A stretch of DNA of 41,852 nt from Sphingobacterium siyangense (GTDB lineage Bacteria > Bacteroidota > Bacteroidia > Sphingobacteriales > Sphingobacteriaceae): the NCBI RefSeq assembly GCF_007830445.1, contig NZ_VLKR01000043.1, positions 1 to 41,852 of the forward strand, read 5' to 3'. The notes below the pieces were generated by a model that was given only the letters and a program-made list of their open reading frames with translations, had not been told where the DNA came from and searched no databases. Below, piece by piece: positions 33,130 to 41,606 of this stretch. The translations under genes were made by a program, and so were the position numbers. How positions within the stretch are numbered: the stretch's first letter is position 1; each line of letters starts with the position of its first letter.

Positions 33130-34423
33130 ATTCCTGTTTCAATTTTATAATTAATTCGGCATCTGTAAGATTGGTAAATTGACTATATTCGTCCTCTTTA
33201 TCAATAATGCACTTCTTTTGGAAAGCATATAAATGAACCAATTTATAGCTCTTAAATGGATGTTCAACCCCGTCGTCAATCTGCATTTCGGAATTATGAA
33301 CATTATTTGCTCTAATAATATCATCGATTGCTCCAGAGGGAATCGTATACTTTTCTGGCTTAGTCTTCGTGCTAACGATTATACAACCGTTTGCTGCCAA
33401 GCCATGGAAATTAGATAGTGTTATCTCTTTGAATTCTGTTGACCAATCTTTATTAGTATTGGAAAACAATACCCGATAGCAATTAAAATTCTCTTCCAAA
33501 TTCCCCTCTGTAATTCCATTGTCTTTGATAAGATTTAATATTATAAGGTATTCTAGCCAAGCAACCCACAAATCCCTAGTTAAAAGTATATTTTTTCGGG
33601 GTCTTTTTCCAACTAGTAAGCGATCTTTAAAGAATTCTCGAACGTACAAGGGGGTGAGCTTATTTGCAACAATATTTTCTGTTATTCCCCGCAAAAATGA
33701 TCTCGTGTAAGCAACATTGTTAGGAACTAAACATCCCTCTATTTTCATGACCTGATCTTTCAATAGAGAAAATGACGTTAGGTAATACGGCAAAAGATCA
33801 ATTAGATCCTCCCTATTTGTATTCACAATAGCGTCGAAGAATGACAGCGGCATAAAATCAATCCTGCCCAAAGTTTCTTTCCCATCAGGCACCGACATTT
33901 TTTTCTGAATACCTGCTAAAAACCAATGTCCGTCTTCATATCTAAAAATGCCGCCACCGGACTGCCCAACAATTTCCTTGTGTGTAGCAACATTTTCCAA
34001 CTCAGCTTCTATATAATTATACGGCTTCCTGTTTTTCAGCACTAAATTATTATCCCTATAAGAATAAATTTGTTTTCCTCTAGCATCAGGATGGCCTGCC
34101 AAAACGAAAATTCCCGAACTTTCAAGTGGATTATCAAGTCTTAAAAGTTCAATAGGATTATCCTTAATAGCCTCCACTTTAATAATAGCAGCATCAAAGT
34201 TGTCAGGATCGTGATGATAATAAGGTTCTCCGATTATCTTTAGCTCTACTTCGTTCACTGATCCATCCTCTCCAATAGTTTGTCGGATAATAGAGTATGG
34301 CATTTCAGCTTCAAGTAGAACATGTCTTGCGGTCAATACATAAGAATAGTCTTCGGACATAGGTTGAAAAATGCAACCACTTCCTCCCTCTACCTTTACT
34401 GTAAAAATGGAGAGATCGTTCAT
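33107..34423 (-). CDS. Trypsin-like serine protease with C-terminal domain (effector)
   Basis: This is a 438-residue protein. A chymotrypsin-fold domain over the first 210 residues has an intact triad: His34 (LTARHVLLE), Asp77 (NFDAAIIKV) and Ser155 (VGQSGGGIF). The domain begins VEGGSGCIF. The second half (about 215-438) is helical and polar, with a segment around KRPRKNILLTRDLW in which I see no enzyme motif. It probably links the protease to the other subunits. The start overlaps the MBL gene stop by four bases, and its end overlaps the middle component. Such protease plus hydrolase pairs are known effectors in the Lamassu family; the protein substrate is unknown. Confidence 0.82.
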   Translation of the reverse strand: MNDLSIFTVKVEGGSGCIFQPMSEDYSYVLTARHVLLEAEMPYSIIRQTIGEDGSVNEVELKIIGEPYYHHDPDNFDAAIIKVEAIKDNPIELLRLDNPLESSGIFVLAGHPDARGKQIYSYRDNNLVLKNRKPYNYIEAELENVATHKEIVGQSGGGIFRYEDGHWFLAGIQKKMSVPDGKETLGRIDFMPLSFFDAIVNTNREDLIDLLPYYLTSFSLLKDQVMKIEGCLVPNNVAYTRSFLRGITENIVANKLTPLYVREFFKDRLLVGKRPRKNILLTRDLWVAWLEYLIILNLIKDNGITEGNLEENFNCYRVLFSNTNKDWSTEFKEITLSNFHGLAANGCIIVSTKTKPEKYTIPSGAIDDIIRANNVHNSEMQIDDGVEHPFKSYKLVHLYAFQKKCIIDKEDEYSQFTNLTDAELIIKLKQEYEELLRP

Positions 34424-35481
34424 GCAATTCTAAATTCGTAATCAACGGGAAGTATTTTCAAATCTGGATAATTTTCAAAATCTTCATTAAGAAATATATC
34501 CTTAGCAAGTTCAGGATAATTAAAAAAAAGAGATAAATCTTTTTTAGAATCGATTATTCTGGCAAGGCATTGTTTATATGGGGATCGCTTTGATCCATTA
34601 CTACTTATAACATAAGTTGGTGATTCAATCAGTTCCAAGAGCTTGTAACTTGTATTGTATTTACTACCATGATGACTGATCTTAACGAATTCACATACGA
34701 GAGGATTATCCTTAGTAAATTCGAAATGCTTTAAACCTTCGACTATCTTTTCGGGATGCGCGTCAGCCAAAAACAACATATCTTTGCCATTGTATGTAAT
34801 TATAAATGCAATAGAACTGCCATTATGAATAGATGGATCTTTGGCATAAACATCTGAAGTCAAAAGTTCTGTGATTGTTTTTTTATAGTCTTTCGAAGCG
34901 GCAGTTAAACTTTCTGGCTCTTTCTTCTCCCATTTATGCAATAATTCACGTAGGCCATCCTCATCAGGCGATAAAATTCTAAACTTTAAATCAAGCAACT
35001 CTATAGACTGTCCTTGTTTAATAATTTTATACTCCCAAATACCTTTATTTTTTATAAGGTTTTCAAAAGTTACGCCATCTTTAATTGATGTGTCGGTAGA
35101 CTCTCCCACAGATAGAGCAATATGGTTTTCTATAATATCGGAAACATTGAAATGCTCAAAAATTAGCTTACCAGAATTAAACCAAATTCGGTCAATTAAA
35201 GATGTTGCGTGGACATCGTCATTTATCCAATGCATTAAACCATTAATATGGTCATCATCGACATGAGTTAATATCAAAAGATCTATTCTTTGCTCATTAT
35301 CTCTGATTGAATTAATTGTGTCGGATAGGATACCAAATTCAATTTTACCTTTTTTATCTTTTTCACTATATGTTTCTGCGGGACCACCATCTATAAGTAT
35401 GTTTCGAGGGATTCCGTTACTATCATTATAATTTAACCAAATAGCATCGCCATGAAAAGCTGGAAGAAAATGAATTTTCAT
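34420..35481 (-). CDS. ComEC-like metallo-beta-lactamase-fold hydrolase (effector)
   Basis: This is a 353-residue cytosolic protein without signal peptide or membrane helix. The metal-binding motif is LTHVDDDHINGL (His73-x-Asp75-x-Asp77-His78), which is the HxDxDH form seen in ComEC/Rec2-like domains. Further ligands lie in MLFLADAHPE and in KISHHGSKYNTSY near residue 265. The fold hydrolyses phosphodiester or related bonds, so the likely target is nucleic acid or a nucleotide. It is the first gene of the minus-strand operon, and its stop overlaps the protease start (ATGA). With the protease it probably forms the effector pair of the system. Confidence 0.85.
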   Translation of the reverse strand: MKIHFLPAFHGDAIWLNYNDSNGIPRNILIDGGPAETYSEKDKKGKIEFGILSDTINSIRDNEQRIDLLILTHVDDDHINGLMHWINDDVHATSLIDRIWFNSGKLIFEHFNVSDIIENHIALSVGESTDTSIKDGVTFENLIKNKGIWEYKIIKQGQSIELLDLKFRILSPDEDGLRELLHKWEKKEPESLTAASKDYKKTITELLTSDVYAKDPSIHNGSSIAFIITYNGKDMLFLADAHPEKIVEGLKHFEFTKDNPLVCEFVKISHHGSKYNTSYKLLELIESPTYVISSNGSKRSPYKQCLARIIDSKKDLSLFFNYPELAKDIFLNEDFENYPDLKILPVDYEFRIA

Positions 35482-35716
35482 TAAAAATAGGTATTTACTT
35501 TTTGCTAAGTAAAGATTTATTAATTAAAATTCATAATGTAGTTTAATATTTTAGTGGTTTTTTTACAAAATTCTAAAATAGCATTATTAAGATAGTGATT
35601 ATTAGTGTTAATTAATCCGTCCCTGTAACCTTGCCCATGATGAAATGGAATTAAAATACCACGGGTTTTAATAGAAAAAAATGTCCCCTTTCGATATCAC
35701 GACCTATTTTCACTTG

Positions 35717-36331
35717 CTATCTTCCACTTTTAATTTGATCAATTTTAGTAGCTAAACCGTGTTGAGATTTGTAACTTGTCATAGGTTTGGTATACTGCCC
35801 TTTCTTTAGACCAGACTCCAAAAGGAGTTCCTCAGGAATATTAGTATTTAATATCATTTTATCTGATTCAAGTTTAGGAATAATCTTTTCCTTAATCAAA
35901 TTCTTGATATGTTCTATCCCCTCCTTTCTACTAAGAAACTTTTCCATCGAATGATTAAAAGTTAAATAAGAATAGGAATGATTTGGAATACCGTACGCTA
36001 TTCCATAAGCAGTTATTTTAGCCAGTTTTCTATTAAATTTTTCAAATTCTTTTTTCTGTAAATGATCGTAAAGAAGCTCATTTATTTTCTCTTCGAATGC
36101 CATATTAATAAAGCGATCATCCGGCTTTTTAAAAGATTTGGCGAAATCTTCTGCTTGTTTAATAAGCACTTTTCCTTTTGCATCCTTTCCATAATAATCA
36201 GTAGAACCACCGTGCCCCGTATTTTCAGCAAATCCGGCATGTTTACCATCAATATATAAAGATGCTGTAAACGCCTCCGTTTCTTGACTTAATGATGGAA
36301 AATGTTTAACATTTTTAAGTTCTATATTCAT
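35717..36331 (-). CDS. Conserved uncharacterised protein downstream of ART-like gene
   Basis: This 204-residue protein begins with a conserved-looking block (NVKHFPSLSQETEAFTASLY, then DGKHAGFAENTGHGG). This resembles a widespread, uncharacterised family I have seen in bacterial and prophage genomes. A helical middle (about 65-110) and a Lys-rich C-terminus follow. There is no signal peptide or membrane segment. It starts 32 bases after the ART-like gene on the same strand, so the two probably form an operon, perhaps as target-binding or immunity partner. The role is not known. Confidence 0.6.
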   Translation of the reverse strand: MNIELKNVKHFPSLSQETEAFTASLYIDGKHAGFAENTGHGGSTDYYGKDAKGKVLIKQAEDFAKSFKKPDDRFINMAFEEKINELLYDHLQKKEFEKFNRKLAKITAYGIAYGIPNHSYSYLTFNHSMEKFLSRKEGIEHIKNLIKEKIIPKLESDKMILNTNIPEELLLESGLKKGQYTKPMTSYKSQHGLATKIDQIKSGR

Positions 36332-36363
36332 TAGATAGTTTTAGAGTGAAATATTAAAAATTT

Positions 36364-36876
36364 TTACCGTCCTATTTTCCGTTCTTGGAAACTCCTGTCT
36401 ATAGAAATAATTCTTATTTGCTTAGCCGTAAATACAATGTATTCTGGCTGGTTATCACCAAAATCTGAAATTATACTATCATAACCGGCCGCAACCATCA
36501 TTTTATGAGCAATTTCATTGTTTAAACTATCACGCATTTCGCCTAATTCACCGATCCCGATTTCTTCATCCAAGCTCACAAGTGCCTCACAATTGTCCAG
36601 TTTTTCTCCAGAAAGTATCTCCCAAATAAGGGATGCCTGACTTTCTTCTTTAAAAATTGACTGAAGACGTAGATCAAGTGTTTTAAGAATCTCAAGGTTT
36701 GCTTTAATAATAGTATTTCCAAACATTTGCGCATTCTCCTTTTTTTCAGAAAAGAAAAAGCCGTGAACAGTATTGTCCCAAAATGTATTGCTTCCACGGT
36801 AGCGATCTTTGAATGTCTCAAAGTAAGCATCTGTAATATGATAAAATAATGTATTAGATTCTATCGGAGATTTCAT
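36364..36876 (-). CDS. Predicted ADP-ribosyltransferase-like protein (toxin candidate)
   Basis: This 170-residue protein has the order of motifs seen in phage and polymorphic-toxin ART domains. FYHITDAYFETFKD comes near the start, GFFFSEKKENAQMFGN near residue 44, and IKANLEILKTLDLR after that. The late DSIISDFGDNQPEYIVFTAKQIRII carries the expected Glu-Tyr-Ile-Val-Phe. This fold transfers ADP-ribose from NAD. I cannot verify the catalytic His, Tyr and Glu placement, so activity is uncertain. It is the first gene of a two-gene set with the 204-residue protein and could be a toxin-antitoxin pair or a defense cargo. It may also be an endonuclease-like relative. Confidence 0.5.
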   Translation of the reverse strand: MKSPIESNTLFYHITDAYFETFKDRYRGSNTFWDNTVHGFFFSEKKENAQMFGNTIIKANLEILKTLDLRLQSIFKEESQASLIWEILSGEKLDNCEALVSLDEEIGIGELGEMRDSLNNEIAHKMMVAAGYDSIISDFGDNQPEYIVFTAKQIRIISIDRSFQERKIGR

Positions 36877-37040
36877 TCCGTACTAAGTTTTGGATTTAAG
36901 AGTAATTAGATTTGGAGTGGGTTATATTCAAGATTTTCCCCTAGACTTATGTCCCCATTGCTCCGAATTACGATTTAAAGTATATTAATTGATATTGAAA
37001 ATGAACAGACAAAGATTTTATAGGCTTATAGACATAGTTA

Positions 37041-37655
37041 TTATATGGCCGTAAATAATTTATGAAAATTCAAGAAGCCCTTGGCTGGTTTATAGGTCCG
37101 AATGGGAAACCGTTTACTAGAAATCACCTCAAAGTAGTTTAGTGAAAACCTCTCAATCGGTAACTCAAGAGTCTGCCCATGAAATTCTATTTGAATAAAA
37201 TTCCCGTTGATCGAAATTTTAGAGTCAATACCATGTTTTAAAAGGGCAATCTTACAGTCAAAAATGCGTCCTAGCAGGCTATTTTCAAATATAAGATGAA
37301 TTTTTGCATTAGGGAACTTGCAAATAAGTTCCCTAAAATTCTCTTTATTCGGCAGATAACCAAATGACGAGAAAGCAACGCCCGCCTTTTTTTCCACATA
37401 TTGTGGAAAAAAATGTGCAAAACATAGGGTATCTGTACAATTCGAGGCTATAAATAAATGAGCTATTGAAATCGGTAATTGATGGTAAGCTGTCCAGATA
37501 CCTTGGGGAATTTCATCCACAAACCCTGAACTTTTCCAAATTTCCTTTGCCTTAGTATTACATCCATAACTAAACTCAATACCATGAATGGATTTTTCAA
37601 AAAATGGTTCAAAGAATCGGATTACTTTCTGATTCAAGTTATCAGCGTTGTTCAT
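37041..37655 (-). CDS. Degenerate TOPRIM-like protein, second module
   Basis: This 204-residue homolog of the protein at 10594-11217 shares the same order of blocks (HLFIASNCTDTLCFAHFFPQ, FSSFGYLPNKENF, KFPNAKIHLIFENS). Candidate TOPRIM catalytic acidic residues are even less apparent here. The start overlaps the DUF3945 stop by one base, exactly as in the first module. It is the last gene of the minus-strand transfer-accessory operon. No clear hairpin terminator follows in the 160 bases before the ART-like gene. Confidence 0.6.
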   Translation of the reverse strand: MNNADNLNQKVIRFFEPFFEKSIHGIEFSYGCNTKAKEIWKSSGFVDEIPQGIWTAYHQLPISIAHLFIASNCTDTLCFAHFFPQYVEKKAGVAFSSFGYLPNKENFRELICKFPNAKIHLIFENSLLGRIFDCKIALLKHGIDSKISINGNFIQIEFHGQTLELPIERFSLNYFEVISSKRFPIRTYKPAKGFLNFHKLFTAI

Positions 37656-38479
37656 TAACGAGAAGAAGAGCGTCCATAGCCTCTAGATTCCTGATTAGGG
37701 GTATGTTTATCTATTAATTGCTGGATAGTAACATTAGAATCTTTTAACTCTCCCTTTTGTTTCATATCAGCAACTGCCTGATTATACCCATTTGTGAAAC
37801 CTTCGTTCTGAAATTTTGCAGCCCTGTTTTTTAACGCCTGAATTCCTTTATAAACGAGATAAGAGATACCCGCATCAAAGAGAACGGAAAGTGCCAAACG
37901 CTTATTATCAGATCTTATTCCCTGTGGATTTAGCGCTGTATGCTGGAACTTTGTACCATCGGATAATTCCACAATCTGTCCAGTTTTAAACTGATCAATT
38001 TGTTCTTCATTAAGAGTCTCAGAATTTACCTTTAACGGGACACTTACTTTTTCAGGATCATATGATATAAATTCTTTTGTCTGTTCATCGTATTCAATGA
38101 TTATTTTTCTCACCTTACCCTTTTGTACCTCTTGATCCTTTGCGATATTGTCAATCTCTCCATTTTGAAGCTTCTGGCTTTCGTTTTCATCAAGTAGCTC
38201 GTGCGATTTTGCTACTTTATAAATTGGGTGCACATTTAAGCTCACAGTTCCATCCTGATCCTTTTTTAGGGATAATTTAGCATCGAGTTCAGGAATAGAA
38301 AGCCCATCAAATTTTAAATCCCTAAAGTTTGTCATTTCTGTCCTTCTACCCGTCAGTAAAGCATTGATATTGTCTCGTGATAGCAGTATACGCCCTTGAA
38401 TATAAAGGCCTAGTTTTTCAAGTTCACCCAACGGGAGTTCATTGTCTTTAAACTGATTCATAAGATTATTGTGTTTCAT
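37655..38479 (-). CDS. DUF4099/DUF3945-type protein, second module
   Basis: This 274-residue protein is clearly homologous to 9779-10594. It has LPLGELEKLGLYIQGRILLS, ALLTGRRTEM, ELDAKLSLKKDQDG and YDEQTKEFISYDPEKVSVPL, with the same hydrophobic segment (LSVLFDAGISYLVYKGI). It is coupled to its neighbours by one-base overlaps at both ends (TAATG). It differs from the first copy in many positions, so the two modules are old paralogs from different elements and not a recent duplication. Confidence 0.85.
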   Translation of the reverse strand: MKHNNLMNQFKDNELPLGELEKLGLYIQGRILLSRDNINALLTGRRTEMTNFRDLKFDGLSIPELDAKLSLKKDQDGTVSLNVHPIYKVAKSHELLDENESQKLQNGEIDNIAKDQEVQKGKVRKIIIEYDEQTKEFISYDPEKVSVPLKVNSETLNEEQIDQFKTGQIVELSDGTKFQHTALNPQGIRSDNKRLALSVLFDAGISYLVYKGIQALKNRAAKFQNEGFTNGYNQAVADMKQKGELKDSNVTIQQLIDKHTPNQESRGYGRSSSR

Positions 38480-39666
38480 TAACGTTTTAAACCATAGGAA
38501 GCCTTTTGGACTTCTTCTTTTAAAGTAGAGATAATTGGCATTTTCTCTTCCATACCATTTTTAGCTTCGAGAAGTGATTGATAGAGCTTATCGCTTTTGG
38601 ATAGGACAAATTTGGTTTCTGTATTTTGTTCCTCAACTTGCAATCTGCCTCTTTTTAGCTGCCCAACTATTTTATATACTGAGTCTTTATATGAAATTAT
38701 ATCACCTATAAAGAGTTTAGAATCAATTTTCTGCTGATTTCTATTTTCAATATTTTGGTTGAGCTCACGTTTACGTTCGAAATCCAAAAGATAATTAAAT
38801 ATTTTTTCAGCATCAGTAGCAGCGGCATGAATTTCAAAGGGATTATTTTTTAAAATCTCAATCCAGCTTTTCACATATGCTACATGTTGGCCAGGATCAT
38901 GACCAATTTTAAACTCATCACCAATTAACATAGAAGCTATTTCAGCTCTTAGTTCTTCTCTCGCATAGTTTTCACTACCAAACCTATTAAATAGGGATCT
39001 ATTCAATCTATCCTCATGACCAGTCCAGTGGCCAAGCTCGTGCAATAAAGTCGCATAATATCGGTCAGGCGTCGCAAACTGTTCCTTCAGCGGCATCGTT
39101 ATGCTATCAGAACGAAGACTATAGTAGGCTTCGTCACCCTTTTTGTGATTGATTACCGCACCCGAAAGAAGAACTAGATCTTCTGCACGAACAACAGGGT
39201 CCCACTCAGATTTTATTTGTGGCTGTACTTCCAATTTTGGAATTCCACTGATCTGTTCCGCATTAAATACCCAAGCTGCCGTTACAATAGCACGCTCCAG
39301 CGCTGTCTTAACTTTTATGGTTTTACCGTTTTCATCCAGAACCTTATTTCCTTTTTCATCTAATTTTGGAACAAGATCATGGGTTTTGACAAATTGGACA
39401 AGAGTGCCCTTTTCGCCCTTATTTACCTGCCAGCCTTTTGCATCAGCCTGCTTAAAAGTAAGCCAACGCGGATCTTCCCTACCGGCATTGAGCAGTGAAA
39501 AGATATTGATCCCTTTATATCTATTACCTGTAAGTGCGTTATAAGGAAGGTTGAAATCGGTAGATGAAGAGTTCCATGGCTTTTGCCAGGGAGCTGTCCC
39601 TTTTTCAAGTTTTTCGATGAGGGCTGCTGCAACTTGTTCGTGCAATGATTTAACCTTATTGTTCAT
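38479..39666 (-). CDS. ArdC-like antirestriction protein, second module
   Basis: This 395-residue homolog of the protein at 8524-9750 has the same layout. GTAPWQKPWN opens the ssDNA-binding domain. HEXXH lies at His209-Glu210...His213 (LLHELGHWTGH), and the C-terminal small domain has GDIISYKDSVYKIVGQLKRG. I chose ATG 39666 because the homology starts at MNNKVKSLHEQ. The earlier in-frame ATG at 39717 would read through the small acidic ORF that overlaps this start by 11 bases. Confidence 0.92.
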   Translation of the reverse strand: MNNKVKSLHEQVAAALIEKLEKGTAPWQKPWNSSSTDFNLPYNALTGNRYKGINIFSLLNAGREDPRWLTFKQADAKGWQVNKGEKGTLVQFVKTHDLVPKLDEKGNKVLDENGKTIKVKTALERAIVTAAWVFNAEQISGIPKLEVQPQIKSEWDPVVRAEDLVLLSGAVINHKKGDEAYYSLRSDSITMPLKEQFATPDRYYATLLHELGHWTGHEDRLNRSLFNRFGSENYAREELRAEIASMLIGDEFKIGHDPGQHVAYVKSWIEILKNNPFEIHAAATDAEKIFNYLLDFERKRELNQNIENRNQQKIDSKLFIGDIISYKDSVYKIVGQLKRGRLQVEEQNTETKFVLSKSDKLYQSLLEAKNGMEEKMPIISTLKEEVQKASYGLKR

Positions 39667-39820
39667 CCTGCTCTCCTTCCTCATTATTTTCCTCGTCAAA
39701 AGGAAATTCGTCACCATAAGAAATTCCGTATATGACGGCCTCCTCTGGAGTCAGTCCGATTTCCTCCCCTTCTTTAAGTATCTTAAGCTTCTGATTAAGG
39801 CTTTCAAACGATTTATTCAT
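39656..39820 (-). CDS. Small acidic conserved protein, second module
   Basis: This 54-residue protein is the counterpart of 8376-8531, with GEEIGLTPEEAVIYGISYGD and a tail of Glu, Asp and Asn. It overlaps the M23 gene by 8 bases at its start and the ArdC-like gene by 11 bases at its end. The shared motif and identical placement in both modules support a real gene of unknown function. Confidence 0.78.
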   Translation of the reverse strand: MNKSFESLNQKLKILKEGEEIGLTPEEAVIYGISYGDEFPFDEENNEEGEQDEQ

Positions 39821-40340
39821 TTTTTTGTCGGTTTAAAAGATTTAAGTTGAATTCATTGAGTTTTTTAATAAAAAGAATGGGGTCAATAAATTGACCCCAG
39901 ATTTTAACGGAGAGATGGAGATGCTCCCCGGTTGCCATCCCCGTTCTTCCACTTACGCCAATAAGATGACCGGGCTGCAGATATTGATCTTTTTGAACCA
40001 ATAGTCGTGATAGATGTGCATAGGTAATAAGGATTTCACCGGATCCGATTGCAAGAAACTTTCCAAGAGATGGACTCTCACCGGCCTTTACCACTGTACC
40101 AGAAAGTATATTAAAAACTGGCGAACCTCTTGCGGCCAGATCTACGCCGTTATGATGAATAGATTTTAATTTTATCGGATGTATCCGAATTCCGAAGGGT
40201 GATGCTACCTTCATTTCTTCAAGAGGAAGGCTAAAATCAATGGATTGGGCAGTTGTTTTTACTGAGATAAAAAACAATAAAAGTATCCAGATTATCGGCC
40301 CGTGACAGCCTGAACATACAGGACAACGAATGGTATACAT
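39813..40340 (-). CDS. M23-family peptidase, second module
   Basis: This 175-residue putative peptidoglycan endopeptidase has a short Cys-containing N-terminus (RCPVCSGCHG) before a membrane segment (IIWILLLFFISV). The zinc motifs are intact: His63-x3-Asp67 (HHNGVDLAA) and His140-Leu-His142 (GEHLHLSVKI). It is homologous to 7850-8374, but the N-terminal Cys cluster is not shared. The cluster may therefore be a lipid-anchor-free oddity or the true start may be further in. It lies 27 bases downstream of the truncated coupling-protein gene. Confidence 0.9.
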   Translation of the reverse strand: MYTIRCPVCSGCHGPIIWILLLFFISVKTTAQSIDFSLPLEEMKVASPFGIRIHPIKLKSIHHNGVDLAARGSPVFNILSGTVVKAGESPSLGKFLAIGSGEILITYAHLSRLLVQKDQYLQPGHLIGVSGRTGMATGEHLHLSVKIWGQFIDPILFIKKLNEFNLNLLNRQKNE

Positions 40341-40367
40341 AATGAAATGAGATAAGATGATCTGAAA

Positions 40368-41530
40368 TTATTCCCCAGATTTTTTGTATTTATTTTCCAG
40401 GGATTCCGTCTTAATAGGCTGGATCGAACGAAATCCGGTCACTGCATCGACAACTGAATTGACTTCACCAATGATCTTTTTGAAATTTGTCAACAAAATT
40501 TCTTCTTTCTGTCCGCCAAAATCATAGAATACGGGTAATTCTCTATACTTCTGTTCTTCAAGTTTAATAGCTTCCACATCAATATTTATCCGACAATTAA
40601 CTGCCGAAGTTTTGAACTTCCCGGTAAATATCCCAACAGCATCAGAAGCTACCAGCCCTACCATCTGACCAGCTGGTAGGGCTGCAATTTTACCGGCAGG
40701 AATGAGCGGCTCCAGTTTTTCCGACAGCGACATTGATGTTTTATTTCTATCGATACTGAGACTTTCGCTCTGCTGTTTGACCTTTCCAAAAATTCTTTCC
40801 AGCCACTCTAATGTATCTTTGTTCTGCACACTTCCGGATAACACATTTCCTACGACGGAGGTTATTGTTGCAGATGTTTCTTTGCCATACTGCTGCTGAA
40901 ATTGCTGTAGGCTCTGAATCCCCAATACTGTGGCGACCAAATTACTTCGGGCCTGACTGAGCACCTGTTCAATACGATATAGGTATAGGCTTGGAGCTTC
41001 ATCAACGACGATCCCTACCGGAAGATTTCCTTTGGAATTCACCAACTTAGTTACTCGGTTAACAACAACCGATAAACATGCGGAATTGATACTCTGAGTA
41101 GCGGGGTCATTGGCCAAAATCAGTATGCCGGGGTGCTTGGGGCTACTTATCTGTAGTTCAAAGTCATTTCCTCCAAAAACCCAGAACGTTTCTTTTGTCG
41201 CCAACCTGCTAATAAAGATTTTTAATGTACCGACCTGACCTTCCAGCTGTTCAAATGCACGTGCTTTATAAGCTGTCTGAAATGGAGAAAGAAGTGAACT
41301 AAGCTCTTCATTGCTAAAGAGTGTGTCAAAAATATCTTCGTAAGACAGGTTTAGAAATGCCAGAACATGGGGCAAAGTTGAATAACGGCCATTCTCATAC
41401 TTACTAAAAAAGTAGATACAGGACGTCAAAAAATTAACAGCAGACTGAGTAAAGAACTGATCGCTCCCACCGCTTTTATCACCTTTTTTTAGGGCTTCCA
41501 CAAGTGCTTCTGCTGTTTCATTGGCGTCGG
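40368..41530 (-). pseudogene. Type IV coupling protein, 5'-truncated by an IS21-family element
   Basis: This is the C-terminal 387 or so residues of a coupling protein homologous to 5760-7796. It begins with DANETAEALVEALKKGDKSG. Walker B is intact and more typical here (GIVVDEAPSLYLY). The C-terminal landmark is PAGKIAALPAGQMVG. The N-terminal membrane segments and Walker A are missing, because the homology stops at about 41530 where the insertion sequence starts. Residues MRTSGGILMRSDT of the open frame (41531-41567) come from the insertion sequence. Confidence 0.9.
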
Positions 41531-41536
41531 TGTCAC

Positions 41537-41584
41537 TTCGCATTAGAATGCCTCCACTAGTTCGCATCAGAATGCCCCCACTAA
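41537..41584. repeat. Two tandem 24-base terminal repeats of the IS21-type element
   Basis: Units 41537-41560 and 41561-41584 both follow the pattern TTCGCATyAGAATGCC, then yCCACTAr. They differ at three positions. Such repeated motifs near the ends are transposase-binding sites in IS21-like elements. Confidence 0.75.
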
Positions 41585-41606
41585 TTTCACAAAAAAAACC
41601 ATTATT

